DNA from: Psococerastis gibbosa
Lineage: Eukaryota > Arthropoda > Insecta > Psocodea > Psocidae
Direction: 5' to 3'
Length of the DNA: 64,000 nt
Assembly (NCBI GenBank): GCA_963971405.1
Contig: OZ020489.1
Coordinates: 4,774,001-4,838,000 of the forward strand
The translations under genes were made by a program, and so were the position numbers. This document shows positions 11,401 through 20,869 of the stretch, piece after piece (within the stretch, counting starts at the first letter, position 1; every line of letters begins with the position of its first letter). A model generated the notes under the pieces. The model saw only the letters and a list, made by a program, of their open reading frames with translations, had not been told where the DNA came from and did not search any database.

Positions 11401-14042
11401 TGCTTCTGATTCAGCAGTTTTCCAAAGTTCCATGGTGCCATTGAAACTCGTCTCGACTCAGACAGGACTACCGATCTGGGTGAATCCTCTGCCTTCTTCT
11501 CCGCGATTGTGTAGGCCTATAAGAATTCATTTCAAAAAAGAAACTGCCGAAGGGACACAAGAAGAGATGCAGCATATTGAAGATTCGCTGACAGGTTTCA
11601 ATAATGTAACTTTGAATGTCTTTGATAAGACATACAAAATTAAAGTAATTATGTTACCCACAATGGTTGACGGAAAGGTGTGTAATGCTGCTACTGACAC
11701 AAGATCCACTATGGCATGTTACATTTGTGGAGGTAACATGAACACTTTCAATGATCTGACGATATCGCGAAAGGTAAATGAGGAGAGCCTGAAGTTTGGG
11801 TTATCCACTTTGCACGCTAGAATAAGACTAATGGAAAGCATTTTAAAAATTTCGTACAAGCTGCCATTGAAAAAGTGGAAGGTGCCGAAAAAAGACGTAG
11901 AAGGGAAAAGAATAATGAAAGAAAGAAAAAAGGAAATTCAACGCAGATTCAAAACGGAACTGGGCCTAATTGTGGACGTGCCAAAAGCAGGGGCAGGCAA
12001 TACCAACGATGGCAATACATCACGAAGATTCTTTGAGAGTCCAGAAAAAGCGCATGATATAACAGGTGAGTCGAATGAAGAAATATTTTCCTCCTCTCTG
12101 TTCATATACTACGTAGGTACCCTACTGTTTATTTTTGAAAACACATTACATTGCTATATAGGCCTATATAAAATGCTCAATTTATCTCTAGTATATTATA
12201 TTAACTTGTTATTTATTTGTTCCAGGGTTTGACTTATCCTTAATCCAACGCCTCAAAGTAATCATCGAGGTATTGTGTTCTACGAGGAAAATTGATGTTG
12301 AAAAATTTGGAATTTATACGAAGGAAACTGCCGAATTATACGTGACAAATTATCAATGGTACCCAATGACACCGACCCTCCACAAGTTGTTGGTCCACGG
12401 GCCTGTAATAGTCGAGAGCTCTCTTCTGCCTATTGGTATTTAATTTAATTACTAACCTATACTTTTTCAATGATGTGATTGTACTGTATTCTATATACCT
12501 ATTACAATAGTTTATATAATTATATATTTTTCATTAATTATTCGATTTAATTTTAGGCCAGTTGTCAGAGGAGGCAGCGGAAGCACGGAACAAAAGCCTC
12601 CGCAAGTACCGCAAGGGGTATTCGCGAAAATGTTCTCGCATAGCCACAAATGAGGATGTGTTAAACAGACTGCTTCTAACTTCAGACCCCTTGCTGTCTC
12701 TTGAATACATCAATACACGGCTGCATAGAAGACCATCCAAAAAATTATCAGAAGAGAGCACTAACATGCTAATTATAGAGGAGGAATCAGCCAGCTCATC
12801 AGAATCAGATGAATAACTGAAGGGGAAAGGGAGCCAATAGCAGAAAGTTGCCTCTGATCTCTCTACTTTTTGCAATATACAAATCGGCACTGTTTTAATG
12901 TTTAATGTTTTAAATTTCCTAAATCCAGCTTATCGGGGTATTTAGCCTGCTTGTATTGTACCACTTAATGTTTGCCTTTGGCATTTAATGAATCAATATC
13001 TAGGCCTACATAGGCTACCGAACGAAAATATTTTGACCAATTTAAAGGCTAGATTCAGGTTATAAGCTGATCTTGACTACCCAAATATTTGATTATTTAT
13101 TTATTTAATAAATAAATAATTTATTTATGGCTGTCAAAATTTGCATATCAACTAATATGATATATTTCCACCTAAATATGAATTTTGGCCTCAATTAGCC
13201 CATAATAAGCTGAGATATAGACTTTTGCCGATTTTGGCCGCCATCTTGAATTTTTTTTAACAAAAATTTTTTGTAATTTTTTTCTACCTAAGATGCACCT
13301 AAATATGAATTTTGGCTTGAATTAATTCATAATAAGCTGAGATATAGAATTTGGTCGATTTTGGCCGCCATCTTGGATTTTTTTTAACAAAAATTTTTCG
13401 TAATTTTTTTCTACCTAAGATGCACCTAAATATGAATTTTGGCTTGAATTAGTTCATAATAAGCTGAGATATAGAATTTGGTCGATTTTGACCGCCATCT
13501 TGGATTTTTTTTAACAAAATTTTTTTGTGATTTTTTTCTACCTAAGATGCACCTAAATATGAATTTTGGCTTGAATTAGTTCATAATAAGCTGAGATATA
13601 GAATTTGGTCAATTTTGGCCGCCATCTTGAATTTTTTTTAACAAAATTTTTTTGTAATTTTTTTCTACCTAAGATCCACCTTTCCACCAAGTTTCATGAA
13701 AATCGCTTGATTTTCTGAGTTTTGGCCAGCTAAATCGGGCAAATACCCCACTGTGCGCCGGTTAGACCCGTGGGTGCAGGGAGAAGGCAGAACACAGCCG
13801 TTCCGCCCGGGAAAAAGCAGCGGGTGGACCCGGTTGCCCCTATATTCACGGAGCTAGCCGGTACATTACAACAGCTGGTGCCTTCCACACCGAGCAGGGT
13901 GGCCCTGTCTCCTGACGAGGCCTATTGTGAGTGCGTTCGGCCGGTCTTCACAGAAAAATTATCTGCCTTGCCCGACCACAAGAAATATAAATACTTCAGC
14001 AACGTCTTAGCTGCATTGATGTCCGGGGCTGAGGAATTGTAA
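8256..14042 (+). CDS. MADF-BESS-type host gene (3' exons), last exon split by Transib
   Basis: Three spliced exons with matching phases: 8,256-8,409, 8,809-8,895 and 9,308-14,042, the last interrupted by the Transib at 9,504-13,755. The first exon resembles the second half of a MADF (Myb/SANT-like) DNA-binding domain: an FAYLKQFWGKKRRDF stretch, then W-x-x-L-D-Q-L-K-W-L-E-P-F as in the conserved W...L.FL.P end of MADF. The middle is a proline-rich linker. The C-terminal YCECVRPVFTEKLSALPDHK stretch looks like a BESS interaction motif. Such proteins are usually sequence-specific transcription regulators. The first half of the MADF domain and the start codon were not found in the window. The polyadenylation signal AATAAA is at about 14,135. 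The assignment rests on pattern recognition; a transposon-associated Myb-like protein (PIF/Harbinger partner) is the main alternative. Confidence 0.7.
8809..8895 (+). CDS. MADF-BESS-type gene, short linker exon
   Basis: The acceptor TTTTTATTACAG ends at 8,808 and the donor GTAGGT starts at 8,896. The two bases carried from the previous exon plus A give an arginine codon, then TKGNMNMAFTPHMVTY. It leaves with two bases that join the next exon in frame. Confidence 0.65.
9308..9503 (+). CDS. MADF-BESS-type gene, last exon, 5' part
   Basis: The acceptor TCTCCAG ends at 9,307. The frame continues as LFDLVPRPPSPTDSQP, a proline/serine/alanine-rich linker, up to GGTETP, where the Transib begins. 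The final five bases, CGCCG (9,499-9,503), are one copy of the target site duplication. Confidence 0.75.
9504..9539 (+). repeat. Transib left terminal inverted repeat
   Basis: It starts with CACAGTG and runs through GGGTATTTGCCCGATTTAGC to GGCCAAAA. The heptamer is followed by a 23-bp spacer and then the A-rich stretch CCAAAAGTG, which recalls the heptamer-23-nonamer layout of a recombination signal. Confidence 0.9.
9773..12816 (+). CDS. Transib transposase, RAG1-core-like, four exons
   Basis: A DDE recombinase that cuts at CACAGTG ends and joins them into CGNCG-like targets. I read four exons with matching phases: 9,773-9,791, 10,563-12,065, 12,226-12,435 and 12,557-12,816 (GT-AG at every junction), giving about 663 residues. 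The first tiny exon supplies MDLDKE. Likely catalytic residues are Asp270 in KWGCDGSQ, Asp376 in TMVDGKVCNAATDT and Glu498 in TSRRFFESPEKAHDITG. A zinc-binding ACYICGG pair follows the second Asp. The conserved Transib C-terminus (YPMTPTLHKLLVHGPVIVE, then QLSEEAAEARNK and YSRKCSRIATN) is intact, and the protein ends in an acidic tail. No stop or frameshift was seen. The first exon is inferred from splice phase; the ATG at 10,565 is an alternative start. Confidence 0.9.
9792..10562 (+). other. Putative first intron of the Transib transposase
   Basis: It starts GTTAGT and ends TTTTTTTCTTGCAG. AT-rich, with no other coding signal. If this intron is real, the transposase starts at 9,773; otherwise this is a 5' untranslated leader. 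Confidence 0.6.
13171..13700 (+). repeat. 127-bp tandem repeat array inside Transib
   Basis: The block CCTAAATATGAATTTTGG recurs at 13,171, 13,298, 13,425 and 13,552, exactly 127 bp apart, and a partial unit begins at 13,679. Each unit includes AAGCTGAGATATAGAATTTG and GGCCGCCATCTTG. It lies between the transposase stop and the right TIR. Confidence 0.9.
13722..13755 (-). repeat. Transib right terminal inverted repeat
   Basis: This is the reverse complement of the left end (TTTTGGCCAGCTAAATCGGG ... CCCCACTGTG). The two ends are essentially identical over about 34 bp, so the element has two ends of the same (23-spacer-like) type. Confidence 0.9.
13756..14042 (+). CDS. MADF-BESS-type gene, last exon, 3' part
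   Basis: The second CGCCG copy (13,756-13,760) is followed by GTTAGACCCGTG, which continues the frame left at 9,503 if the transposon and one duplication copy are ignored. The open frame runs through KKQRVDPVAPIFTELAGTL and SRVALSPDEAYCECVRP to TAA at 14,040-14,042. The C-terminal 40 residues look BESS-like. Confidence 0.75.
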
Positions 14043-14297
14043 TGTACAATATATTATGCCAGTAACATTCTTACTGAAGGGAACAAACCCTAGGATTAAG
14101 ACTTTCAAATGTAGTTCAAAGTAAAAGGAGAAGGAAATAAAACTGCTGAATTGATTCAGGAGTGGTAGAAAATTACGGAGTTCAGTGAACCCCGGTAAAC
14201 GGTTGTGAAGTGGTGTTGTTGTTTGAAAATTGATTTTTTCAACCCTGTCTAAGTGCAGTTATCATTTAGTGGCGCCCAAAACGAAAAAAAATATATA
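14043..14297. other. 3' flank of the MADF-BESS-type gene
   Basis: It contains AATAAA at about 14,135, a plausible polyadenylation signal for the upstream gene, then sequence with no recognised feature until a mariner-like inverted repeat starts at about 14,298. Confidence 0.5.
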
Positions 14298-14790
14298 TAC
14301 GAGGGCCATTCAGAAACTAACCTCCGATTGGTCACAGTGCGGGTAGTGGGGTGAGTAGCGCGCCATCTGTGCATTCACGCGCACAGCAGGTCAGTCGGCA
14401 TCAAGCCGTAGTCGAGTGAACATCGTACCTGCGCTAGTTTAGTTTTTGTGGCAGTTTGAAATGTGTCCTGCAATAGAAAATCCCGCCAAATGTGAAGTGC
14501 GTGCCGTTATAAGGTTTTTTACAGCCAAAGGATACTCTGCAGCAGCTATTCATCGTGAGCTTTGTGCCGTGTACGGACCAAAAGTTATGAGTGAAGGAGT
14601 TGTCCGTGAATGGGTACGTTTATTTAAAAGTGGACGAGAAAACGTTCATGATGAAGAGAGGAGTGGTAGACCATCATTGGTGACTGACGAACTCGTTCAG
14701 ACAGTTGATGCAAAAGTTCGTGAAAATCGACGTTTCACAATGGCGGAGTTGTCACTCAAGCTGCCGCAAACTATAATAATTGAAGTGTTA
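14298..14790 (+). mobile_element. Mariner transposon, 5' part only
   Basis: The left end reads ACGAGGGCCATTCAGAAACT, typical of mariner terminal repeats. The frame from 14,461 encodes the paired helix-turn-helix DNA-binding region: MCPAIENPAKCEVRAVIRFF, GVVREWVRLFKSGR, then VHDEERSGRPSLVTDELV and ENRRFTMAELSLKLPQ. This is the SETMAR-like mariner family common in insects. The catalytic DDD part and right end are absent; homology stops at LPQ (about 14,770), and unrelated proline-rich exon sequence follows. Confidence 0.9.
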
Positions 14791-14843
14791 GTGACATGCA
14801 CCCCCCTGAAAGTCAATCAATGACAATATTTCAATGGTTTCAG

Positions 14844-14972
14844 CTCAAAGCCTGAGTCCAAACGGGGCAATCCCGCCCACTCCACGGACGCCATCAGCGT
14901 CTTCTCCGTCGCCGCTACCCATTGCGCCCACGCCGGAGGTTGACACTCCTCGCACGTGGGTTCCGCCAAGTA
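14844..14972 (+). CDS. Proline-rich exon of a Myb/SANT-like gene (copy 1)
   Basis: The acceptor TCAATGGTTTCAG ends at 14,843 and the donor GTAAGT follows 14,972. The frame reads SPNGAIPPTPRTPSASSPSP and ends TPRTWVPPS. A near-identical exon with its flanks recurs at about 17,541. By phase it does not join directly to the next exon at 15,120, so it may be a leftover, alternatively spliced or separated by an unseen exon. Confidence 0.5.
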
Positions 14973-15119
14973 GTAAGTTTAAAAATAACAGAAAAGTCCC
15001 TAGCATGATTTTTTTTTACCGCTTTTGCTATTTCTTATATTTTTTAATGGTGTTTTATGGGTTGCATGATTGAATGCTTTGTTTTGTATGGTGGCTTCCA
15101 ATTGTTGTCTTTCACTTAG

Positions 15120-15315
15120 ACCCAGAGCCCGCCCTGGCCGTGCTAACAGGGCGCAAATAGATGCATTAGTAGCTGAGGTGCAGCTGAGGCCCGAGCTGCA
15201 CACTCAGCGGGCAGATGTCCCCAATGCCCGCCAGTTCGTGGCACGTCTGTGGGAGGAGGTAGCCGTTCAGCTGAATGAGCTTGGCCCCCGGCGGTCAGCC
15301 GTTCAGTGGAAGACT
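15120..15315 (+). CDS. Myb/SANT-like DNA-binding domain, first exon
   Basis: The acceptor TTTCACTTAG ends at 15,119 and the donor is GTAAGT at 15,316. The frame RPGRANRAQIDALVAEVQLR ... ARQFVARLWEEVAVQLNELG ... RRSAVQWKT matches the start of zeste-type Myb/SANT-like domains, which open with a tyrosine/alanine-rich helix and a W-x-x-V-A-x-x-L-N-x-x-G-P core. The codons are GC-rich compared with the surroundings. Such proteins bind DNA and regulate transcription; similar domains also occur in proteins linked to PIF/Harbinger transposons. Confidence 0.65.
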
Positions 15316-15765
15316 GTAAGTAGTTACCTTAATGAAGAAAGAACAATTATCACTGCAATTTGATTACCATGTAGAATATACAGTTGATTGTGGGTTTAGA
15401 CATTATAACAGGCAGGGGATCTCTTCTCTTGATCACTGGCATCAACTTCGAAATGTTTTGGTCAAAAACATGCTCGGAAAACTTGTTTTCCTACTGCCTA
15501 TGCGATGAAGATTTTCCATTTTATGTGAACTTCCAATTTCAGTATCATAGACCTTTCTTTACCAACATGATTTTTGAACAATCTTTGAACACTGGCTTTA
15601 CAAAGTGTACTTTTACTATTTAGATAATTTACCACGATTCAATCAAAAAAGAGATGAGGCCCGATCCTAATTTAATTACTATATCCATCTCTATTTGAAT
15701 TTCTGTTTTTCTTCATTTCTAACCCATCCATTTCCAACTCTTCATTCTTCATTTACATTTCACAG
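15316..15765 (+). other. Intron of the Myb/SANT-like gene
   Basis: AT-rich, GTAAGT to CACAG. No coding or repeat signal recognised. Confidence 0.6.
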
Positions 15766-15960
15766 ACTTGGAAAGACAAAACAAAGGCCGTGCGAAAACG
15801 GCGGAGCGAGATAGCGGCAGGGGCGAGGAGGACGGGGAATGGGAGATTCGCCGTCCCACTCCCCTTAACTGAGCAGGAAAACATTGTTCTGGGGATCATA
15901 GGGGAGGAGTCGGCCATGGGAGTTGCGGGCCTTGAAGAATTAGGCGTTGGTGGTAAATAA
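15766..15960 (+). CDS. Myb/SANT-like DNA-binding domain, second exon
   Basis: The acceptor ATTTCACAG ends at 15,765. The frame TWKDKTKAVRKRRSEIAAGA continues the QW-K-T-T-W-K-D motif of zeste-type Myb/SANT domains, then RRTGNGRFAVPLPLTEQENI and GIIGEESAMGVAGLEELGVG, the usual end of this domain. It can stop at TAA 15,958-15,960 or splice at GTAAAT (15,953). The join from the previous exon is phase 0. Confidence 0.65.
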   Translation, partial: TWKDKTKAVRKRRSEIAAGARRTGNGRFAVPLPLTEQENIVLGIIGEESAMGVAGLEELGVGGK

Positions 15961-16217
15961 CTCCTCAGCACCTTAACAGTCATTGCAATCATCATGCCAT
16001 GGAAATACTATACATGATGCGATGATTTTTTGTTTCTGTATAATATTTTTAGGTTGTAAAGACTGTTACACCACATCCAGCTAACATAATACGGGTGCGC
16101 TTGTGGCATCCAACTGACTGATGACCAATAAACAAGAAGAAAACTTGCTGACGTCATTCCAGTCACTCTTATATGGTTACCCCAATTGTGTAAATGTTTA
16201 TAATTAATCTGCAATAT

Positions 16218-16244
16218 GATATATATATATATATATATATATAA
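16218..16244. repeat. (TA)n microsatellite, left of BEL/Pao fragment
   Basis: About 13 AT dinucleotides. Confidence 0.95.
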
Positions 16245-16314
16245 GAAAAGAAAAAGCCAGAAATAATGAAGTTGTACTCCAATTTTTTTTTCCGATTACC
16301 TGAGAGAGGGCATT

Positions 16315-17164
16315 ATGGTGAAGGCAGAGACGCATTCGTCTTATATTCTTCCCCACCACCCCGTCTTAAAGCTCTCGGGCAACAAGACTCGAGTTAGACC
16401 GGTCATGAACGCTTCTAGTTTGGACAAAAGGGGGAACTCCCTTAATTCTCAGCTGTTAGTAGGACCAGCCCTACAAGCTGTCATTTTCGACGTTTTGCTT
16501 ACTTTCAGAACCAAAAAGGTCACCTTAGTATGCGACATCAAGGGTGTGTACACCCAGTTGGTGGTGCATCCCGATGATAGGCAATACCAACACATCTTGT
16601 GGAAACCAGAACCTGATGGCGACATTCAGGAGTTCGAAGTTACTCGCCTAATTTTTGGGCTTGCCACCAGTGCATATTTAGCGCAGCGTAGTATCCAGGC
16701 CTTAGTTCATTCTCATGGTAGTGACTACCCATTGGCGGCGGCCACCCTGACTAACAGTATTTATGTTGACGACATCACGGCCTCGTTTGACGATTTGAAG
16801 ACCGCTATGGCGGCCAAATGTGAAGCTGCGCAAGTTTGCTAGCTCCCATCAAGAGTTAATTGGTGACTTGCCGGCCGATCACTGCGAAATAGTTGATTTC
16901 AACGGCGATACTACAATTAAAGTTTTAGGTTTAACATGGAGCCCCACGGGAGACTGCTTTAGTTACGCTATGCAGCAATTCGAGCACCGCTTTACTAAGC
17001 GCAGTGTGCTAAGCTACATAGCGCGGTGCTATGATGTAATGGGACTCCTCGCACCATTTACACTGCTGACGAGACAATTTCTTCGTCAGCTATGGAGGGT
17101 AGAGAACCTGGATTGGGACACGGAATTTAATGTCCAATTGCGTGAAAAATGGCAATCCATTGTT
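16315..17164 (+). pseudogene. BEL/Pao LTR retrotransposon RT fragment
   Basis: Reverse transcriptase fragment with one frameshift near 16,830. Visible motifs are HHPVLKLSGNKTRVRPVMNA, VCDIKGVYTQLVVHPDDRQY, FGLATSAYLAQRSIQ and the catalytic IYVDDIT block at about 16,761-16,780, then (next frame) LRKFASSHQELIGDLP, TIKVLGLTWSPTGDCFSY and FLRQLWR. The order and the YVDD box are typical of BEL/Pao elements. No LTRs, gag or integrase are present; both ends of the fragment abut TA microsatellites. Confidence 0.85.
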
Positions 17165-17186
17165 TTATATATATATATATATATAA
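17165..17186. repeat. (TA)n microsatellite, right of BEL/Pao fragment
   Basis: About 10 TA dinucleotides directly after the last RT codons. Confidence 0.9.
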
Positions 17187-17462
17187 CGCACCCTTAGTAT
17201 GAAATGATGGCAAGTGGATCGTTATTTATTTGTATACAAGCGCTTTTGATATTCGTTATTGCTGCATAGATTCCTTTATACTTCTCTTCATGTACAGTGC
17301 AAGTAATTTGATGCTTTTGTGCATGTCGTGTCTTGTTGCATGATCTGTGTTGGGTAATTGCTGAGTGTTATCATAAATAAAACAATCATTTTGTCTGCTG
17401 AAAGCACAGCACCGCTTATTGGGGAAAATTGTTATGTAGAAGGTGGGCTACACACTCTAGCT

Positions 17463-17697
17463 GCTGCAAACTATAATAATTGAAGTGTTAGTGACATTGC
17501 ACCCCCCTGAAAGTCAATCAATGACAATATTTCAATGGTTTCCAGTAAAGCGTGAGTCCAAACCGGGCAACCCCACCCACTCCACGGACGCCATCAGTGT
17601 CCCCTCCGTCGCCACTACCCATTCCGCCCACTCCGGAGGTTGACACTCCTCGCACGTGGGTTCCACCAAGTAGTAAGTTTAAAAATAACAGAAAATT
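17463..17697 (+). repeat. Second copy of the proline-rich exon and its flanks
   Basis: It matches 14,765-14,995 (roughly 90% by eye) from GCAAACTATAATAATTGAAG through the exon to TTTAAAAATAACAGAAAA. In this copy the exon frame (PTPRTPSVSPPSPLPIPPTP) is open from 17,552, but an in-frame TAA lies directly after the expected acceptor, so it may not be spliced in. Confidence 0.85.
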
Positions 17698-18420
17698 CTA
17701 TGTAATGTTAACACAGAGACTTCCACGGCCGGAGTTACGTGATAAAGCAGTAGAATCCGAGATGTTAGGCCGTTGTTGATTTGAAAGCGTACTTCCAATC
17801 GACTAGATGGATCACGGATTCTACAGTTTCATCCTTCAAAATTCCACGTGTCATTTTTGAGAAAGGAATCTATGAAAAAGTGAAGAGGAAGGCTTTCAAT
17901 GGGCGATGTGTATATTCTAGGCGAGTAAGAGGGACATCCACAGCGAAACAATGAAGAGGCAATAAGCTGTAACAGAGATTTAGCTAGAAGGTTCTCGTCA
18001 TACGCTACATACAGCCATAATAATGCTATTTAGATTGCGAGTCAAGTGGACAGTAACTTAATGCAACGGATCCTGTTGGCAAACCTGCCTGTTGGATTGA
18101 AAATATGTCGCAATTATCGTTTTTACGTTGGAACCTGAAAAACTCAGTCACATTTCCTTTGCCATGATCCCGCATTTCCCCTTACGAAATCGACTTTACT
18201 TAGCTTATGCCTATCTATTCTATTTTGGTGGATCCATACACCAATCTCGTTCTTTTCAAAGTTACTAAGGATAATCATTGCTTAATGTTTCAACTCTTAC
18301 GGTGCAACAGCACTTATGTCAATCTTCCTTATGTGTAACCCATTCCTCTTATAACTCTGATGGACACACACATTTTCATATGAATGGAGTAAAAATCATC
18401 ATTTTTTTGGAATACCTGTA
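17698..18420. other. Non-coding stretch with a dispersed repeat
   Basis: No gene seen. The stretch at about 17,717-17,765 (ACGGCCGGAGTTACGTGATAAAGCAGTAG) is an inverted copy of 59,877-59,925 and marks a dispersed repeat. Confidence 0.45.
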
Positions 18421-18423
18421 CCG

Positions 18424-18627
18424 ACCTTCAGGGTACAGGGTTCCTTTGCATAACAACCAGTTCCTATGGTTTGAAGTAGCAAGCAGCATCAAAAGATTCG
18501 ATCAAATTTTGAGCCTCGACCAGCCGTCACTCGTATTTTCTGGTAATATTGCAGGGCGCCGATCGAGGCCACTAAGCCCAAGGAGGGCTTTATTTGAAAC
18601 TCTGCGGTCCTTGGGGTCGTCATACGA
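18424..18627 (+). CDS. Possible host exon of unknown function
   Basis: An open, compositionally coding-like stretch between a TTCAG acceptor (18,423) and a GTAAGT donor (18,628): YRVPLHNNQFLWFEVASSIK, then LSLDQPSLVFSGN and RPLSPRRALFETLRSLGSS. I do not recognise a domain. It lies downstream of the Myb/SANT-like exons on the same strand and could belong to that transcription unit. Confidence 0.35.
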
Positions 18628-19590
18628 TGTAAGTATAATCCGTTATACTATTACTGTCTGACTGGTGGACGAGAAAACATATGATGGGAGGTGTTACGGG
18701 TGTGTGAGTAATTATTGACCAGCACATATCCCGTCATTGCATTCTGAGCATGCCAAAGTAAGTACAACGACTTGGCGTTAATAGCGCACATACTTACTGC
18801 CGATAATATCAATAATACGTAAATATGTCTGTCTACTAAAAACAAGACTGGACAAAAAATAATATCTAAGTTCGTTCTAAAGCATGTATTTATTGCAATG
18901 CAGTTGTGATTTATTGGTGGATTGCGAGATGTTGCTAATTTTTCATTAACAAACAATGAATTAGTGCTTTAATCACAAAATAAATAAATAAGGACTGAAG
19001 ATCATTCAATTGTTTAAATTTACACACAATTTGAATTTTCCGCGCTTAGCACTCTTGCGACAACTAACACCAAAAATAAAATAAATCGGTTTTATACAGT
19101 TTTGTTTTTCATTTATTTTAAACAATTGAATTAATCCCATCACGTGGTATGGTATTTAATAAATACCGGTATTATAATCGCCTCGATCAGGCTGCAGAAG
19201 CCTACAGGCTACAGACTTGGCTAAATCAGTAGTCAGTAGTTACTCAGTAGTCGTTGGGCCGTCATCGAGAGTTTTATCCAGATTATTAAATTTATAGTAT
19301 CCCTCTTTTGTTTGTTGATACCCTCCTGAAGAATTGAGTTTTTTTTTGTATCTGTGAATGATGTGAATTAGAAATAGGATACTTTTGGATGTAAATCATA
19401 GCAACGCAACGCAGCCTGAGGTGGTAAGTTATTGTTTACAATTACATCAGATACCAATGGCCCTTTAAGTTATTACGGCCAGAATACAAAATTACCCTAA
19501 AACGCATAGGTGGATCCAGGGACCAGGATTTTCTTCAGGATGGGGCATGAATAGTAATGGTAATTATGAATTGAAATGTTCCTGCACTAA
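18628..19590. other. AT-rich non-coding stretch
   Basis: No gene or clear repeat boundary seen. A CGATCAGGCTGC motif near 19,184 resembles 9,155 (ATGATCAGGCTGCTGCA), suggesting a shared short repeat, both preceded by ATAAATA.CGGTATTA.AATCGCC. Confidence 0.4.
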
Positions 19591-19639
19591 GTTTTTGAAA
19601 TGAAGCATGTACTGCATGTGCAGTTATGCAGAATTCATT

Positions 19640-20310
19640 ACTTCTTCGGAACCTATCGAAAACCAGGTGGACAGCACGGGCTTAAAGTGTGAAGGCGTCA
19701 GCATCAGCTTAGAAAAAATAATTCTCCTGTTGGATGAAATGTCCAAACAGGCATGCTTGGACACTAACACAAGAACCAAAGCTTTCGGAATATTTAAAAA
19801 ACTTAGGTCTTACGATTTTATTATAGGCCTATGTCTTTTTTTTTCATGAAAAATAAAATGCCAAAATTGAAAATTTTGACGGAGACACTGGAAACGCTTC
19901 AACTTAACGTAATTGATGCAATTTTAGTAATAGAGAGTGCAATTAATAGCCTTCAGGCTATAACCATAAGCTGCACGGACTTGAACAACTTAATTGAAGC
20001 TTCCAAATCATTTTCTCAGTCTCTGGGTATTGACCCAGAGCAAGAGTATAGCCTCCACCATCGAAAAAGGTTGAAGCCGAAGAAGCTTGATGAGAGAGCA
20101 GCGACCCAGGCCACTATTCCGCTAGAGCAGTTTTACCGGAAGGAGTTTATTTCGGTGTTAAATACGCTATGTGTTGGTTTGCGTAGTAACGTAGCTGCTA
20201 CCATAAAAAAAGGTACGATTCGCCTATTAAGCAAACTGTTTACGTTCCCACTTAGCAAAAAGAACATTACCCTAAGTGCCAACCACGATCACTATTTACC
20301 AAACGAGTGA
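19640..20310 (+). pseudogene. hAT / ZMYM1-like transposase C-terminal fragment
   Basis: Two open stretches in different frames encode ISLEKIILLLDEMSKQACLD-like helices and then LKILTETLETLQLNVIDAIL, SCTDLNNLIEASKSFSQSLG and RKRLKPKKLDERAATQATIP. This matches the helical region seen in TTF-type zinc finger/ZMYM1-like proteins derived from hAT transposases. A frame change lies in the poly-T run near 19,840. It ends at 20,310; a further open stretch (KGVPVKPAKIADITRLLVKH) at about 20,350-20,520 is unassigned. Confidence 0.6.
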
Positions 20311-20869
20311 GGAAACCGGAAAATGTCTTGCTACTGACTATTCCAAAAGGAGTTCCAGTGAAACCGGCTAAGATTGCAGACATTACAAGGCTTCTAGTGA
20401 AGCATTTTGGAAGTGAATTGCAATTTCTATAAAAATTTACTGGATGAAAACCAAGCTGTAGCTCAAGATAGGCCCGAGAATGAAGAAGACCGTTTCTGTG
20501 AACTAAATAAGGACTGTTCTACAGTAGTGGGAAACGAAATGTTGCTGTAATATAATTTTTTTTTTTAAATCAGTATTTTTTTTATGCAGCAAAACTCAAT
20601 AAAAGAACATTCTGTCACTGCATAACTTTGCAAGTCCAGTTAGTCATGACAAAACTCATTATGTACAATTAAAAAAGTTAAATTCAAAGCTAATTACAGA
20701 TGTTTTGATCGATTTCGCACTGATATTTACAATGTTGATATGAATATTTAGCAAGTACCACCATTGGAGCTGTTTAAATTCACTATAGTATGAGAAACAG
20801 TTTTTTGCGTCTTATGAAAAATTATGACTGAGTGACTTATTGAGTTTTGCTATGGACCCCCTCAATTGT

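Larger units (their letters stand above)
9504..13755 (+). mobile_element. Transib DNA transposon (RAG1-related), apparently complete
   Basis: A 4,252-bp element bounded by terminal inverted repeats beginning CACAGTGGGGTATTTGCCCG; about 34 bp match at both ends. It is flanked by exact 5-bp duplications CGCCG, which fits the CGNCG preference known for Transib. It encodes one spliced RAG1-core-like transposase on the plus strand and ends with a 127-bp tandem array. The first seven terminal bases, CACAGTG, equal the V(D)J recombination signal heptamer, as known for Transib. No RAG2-like gene is visible inside it. The preserved termini, duplication and open frame suggest a recent insertion. Confidence 0.95.

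Noticed and set aside
9504-13755. A RAG2-like partner gene within the Transib, which would make it a ProtoRAG-type element
   Set aside because: No second coding region is visible on either strand; the space after the transposase is a tandem repeat.
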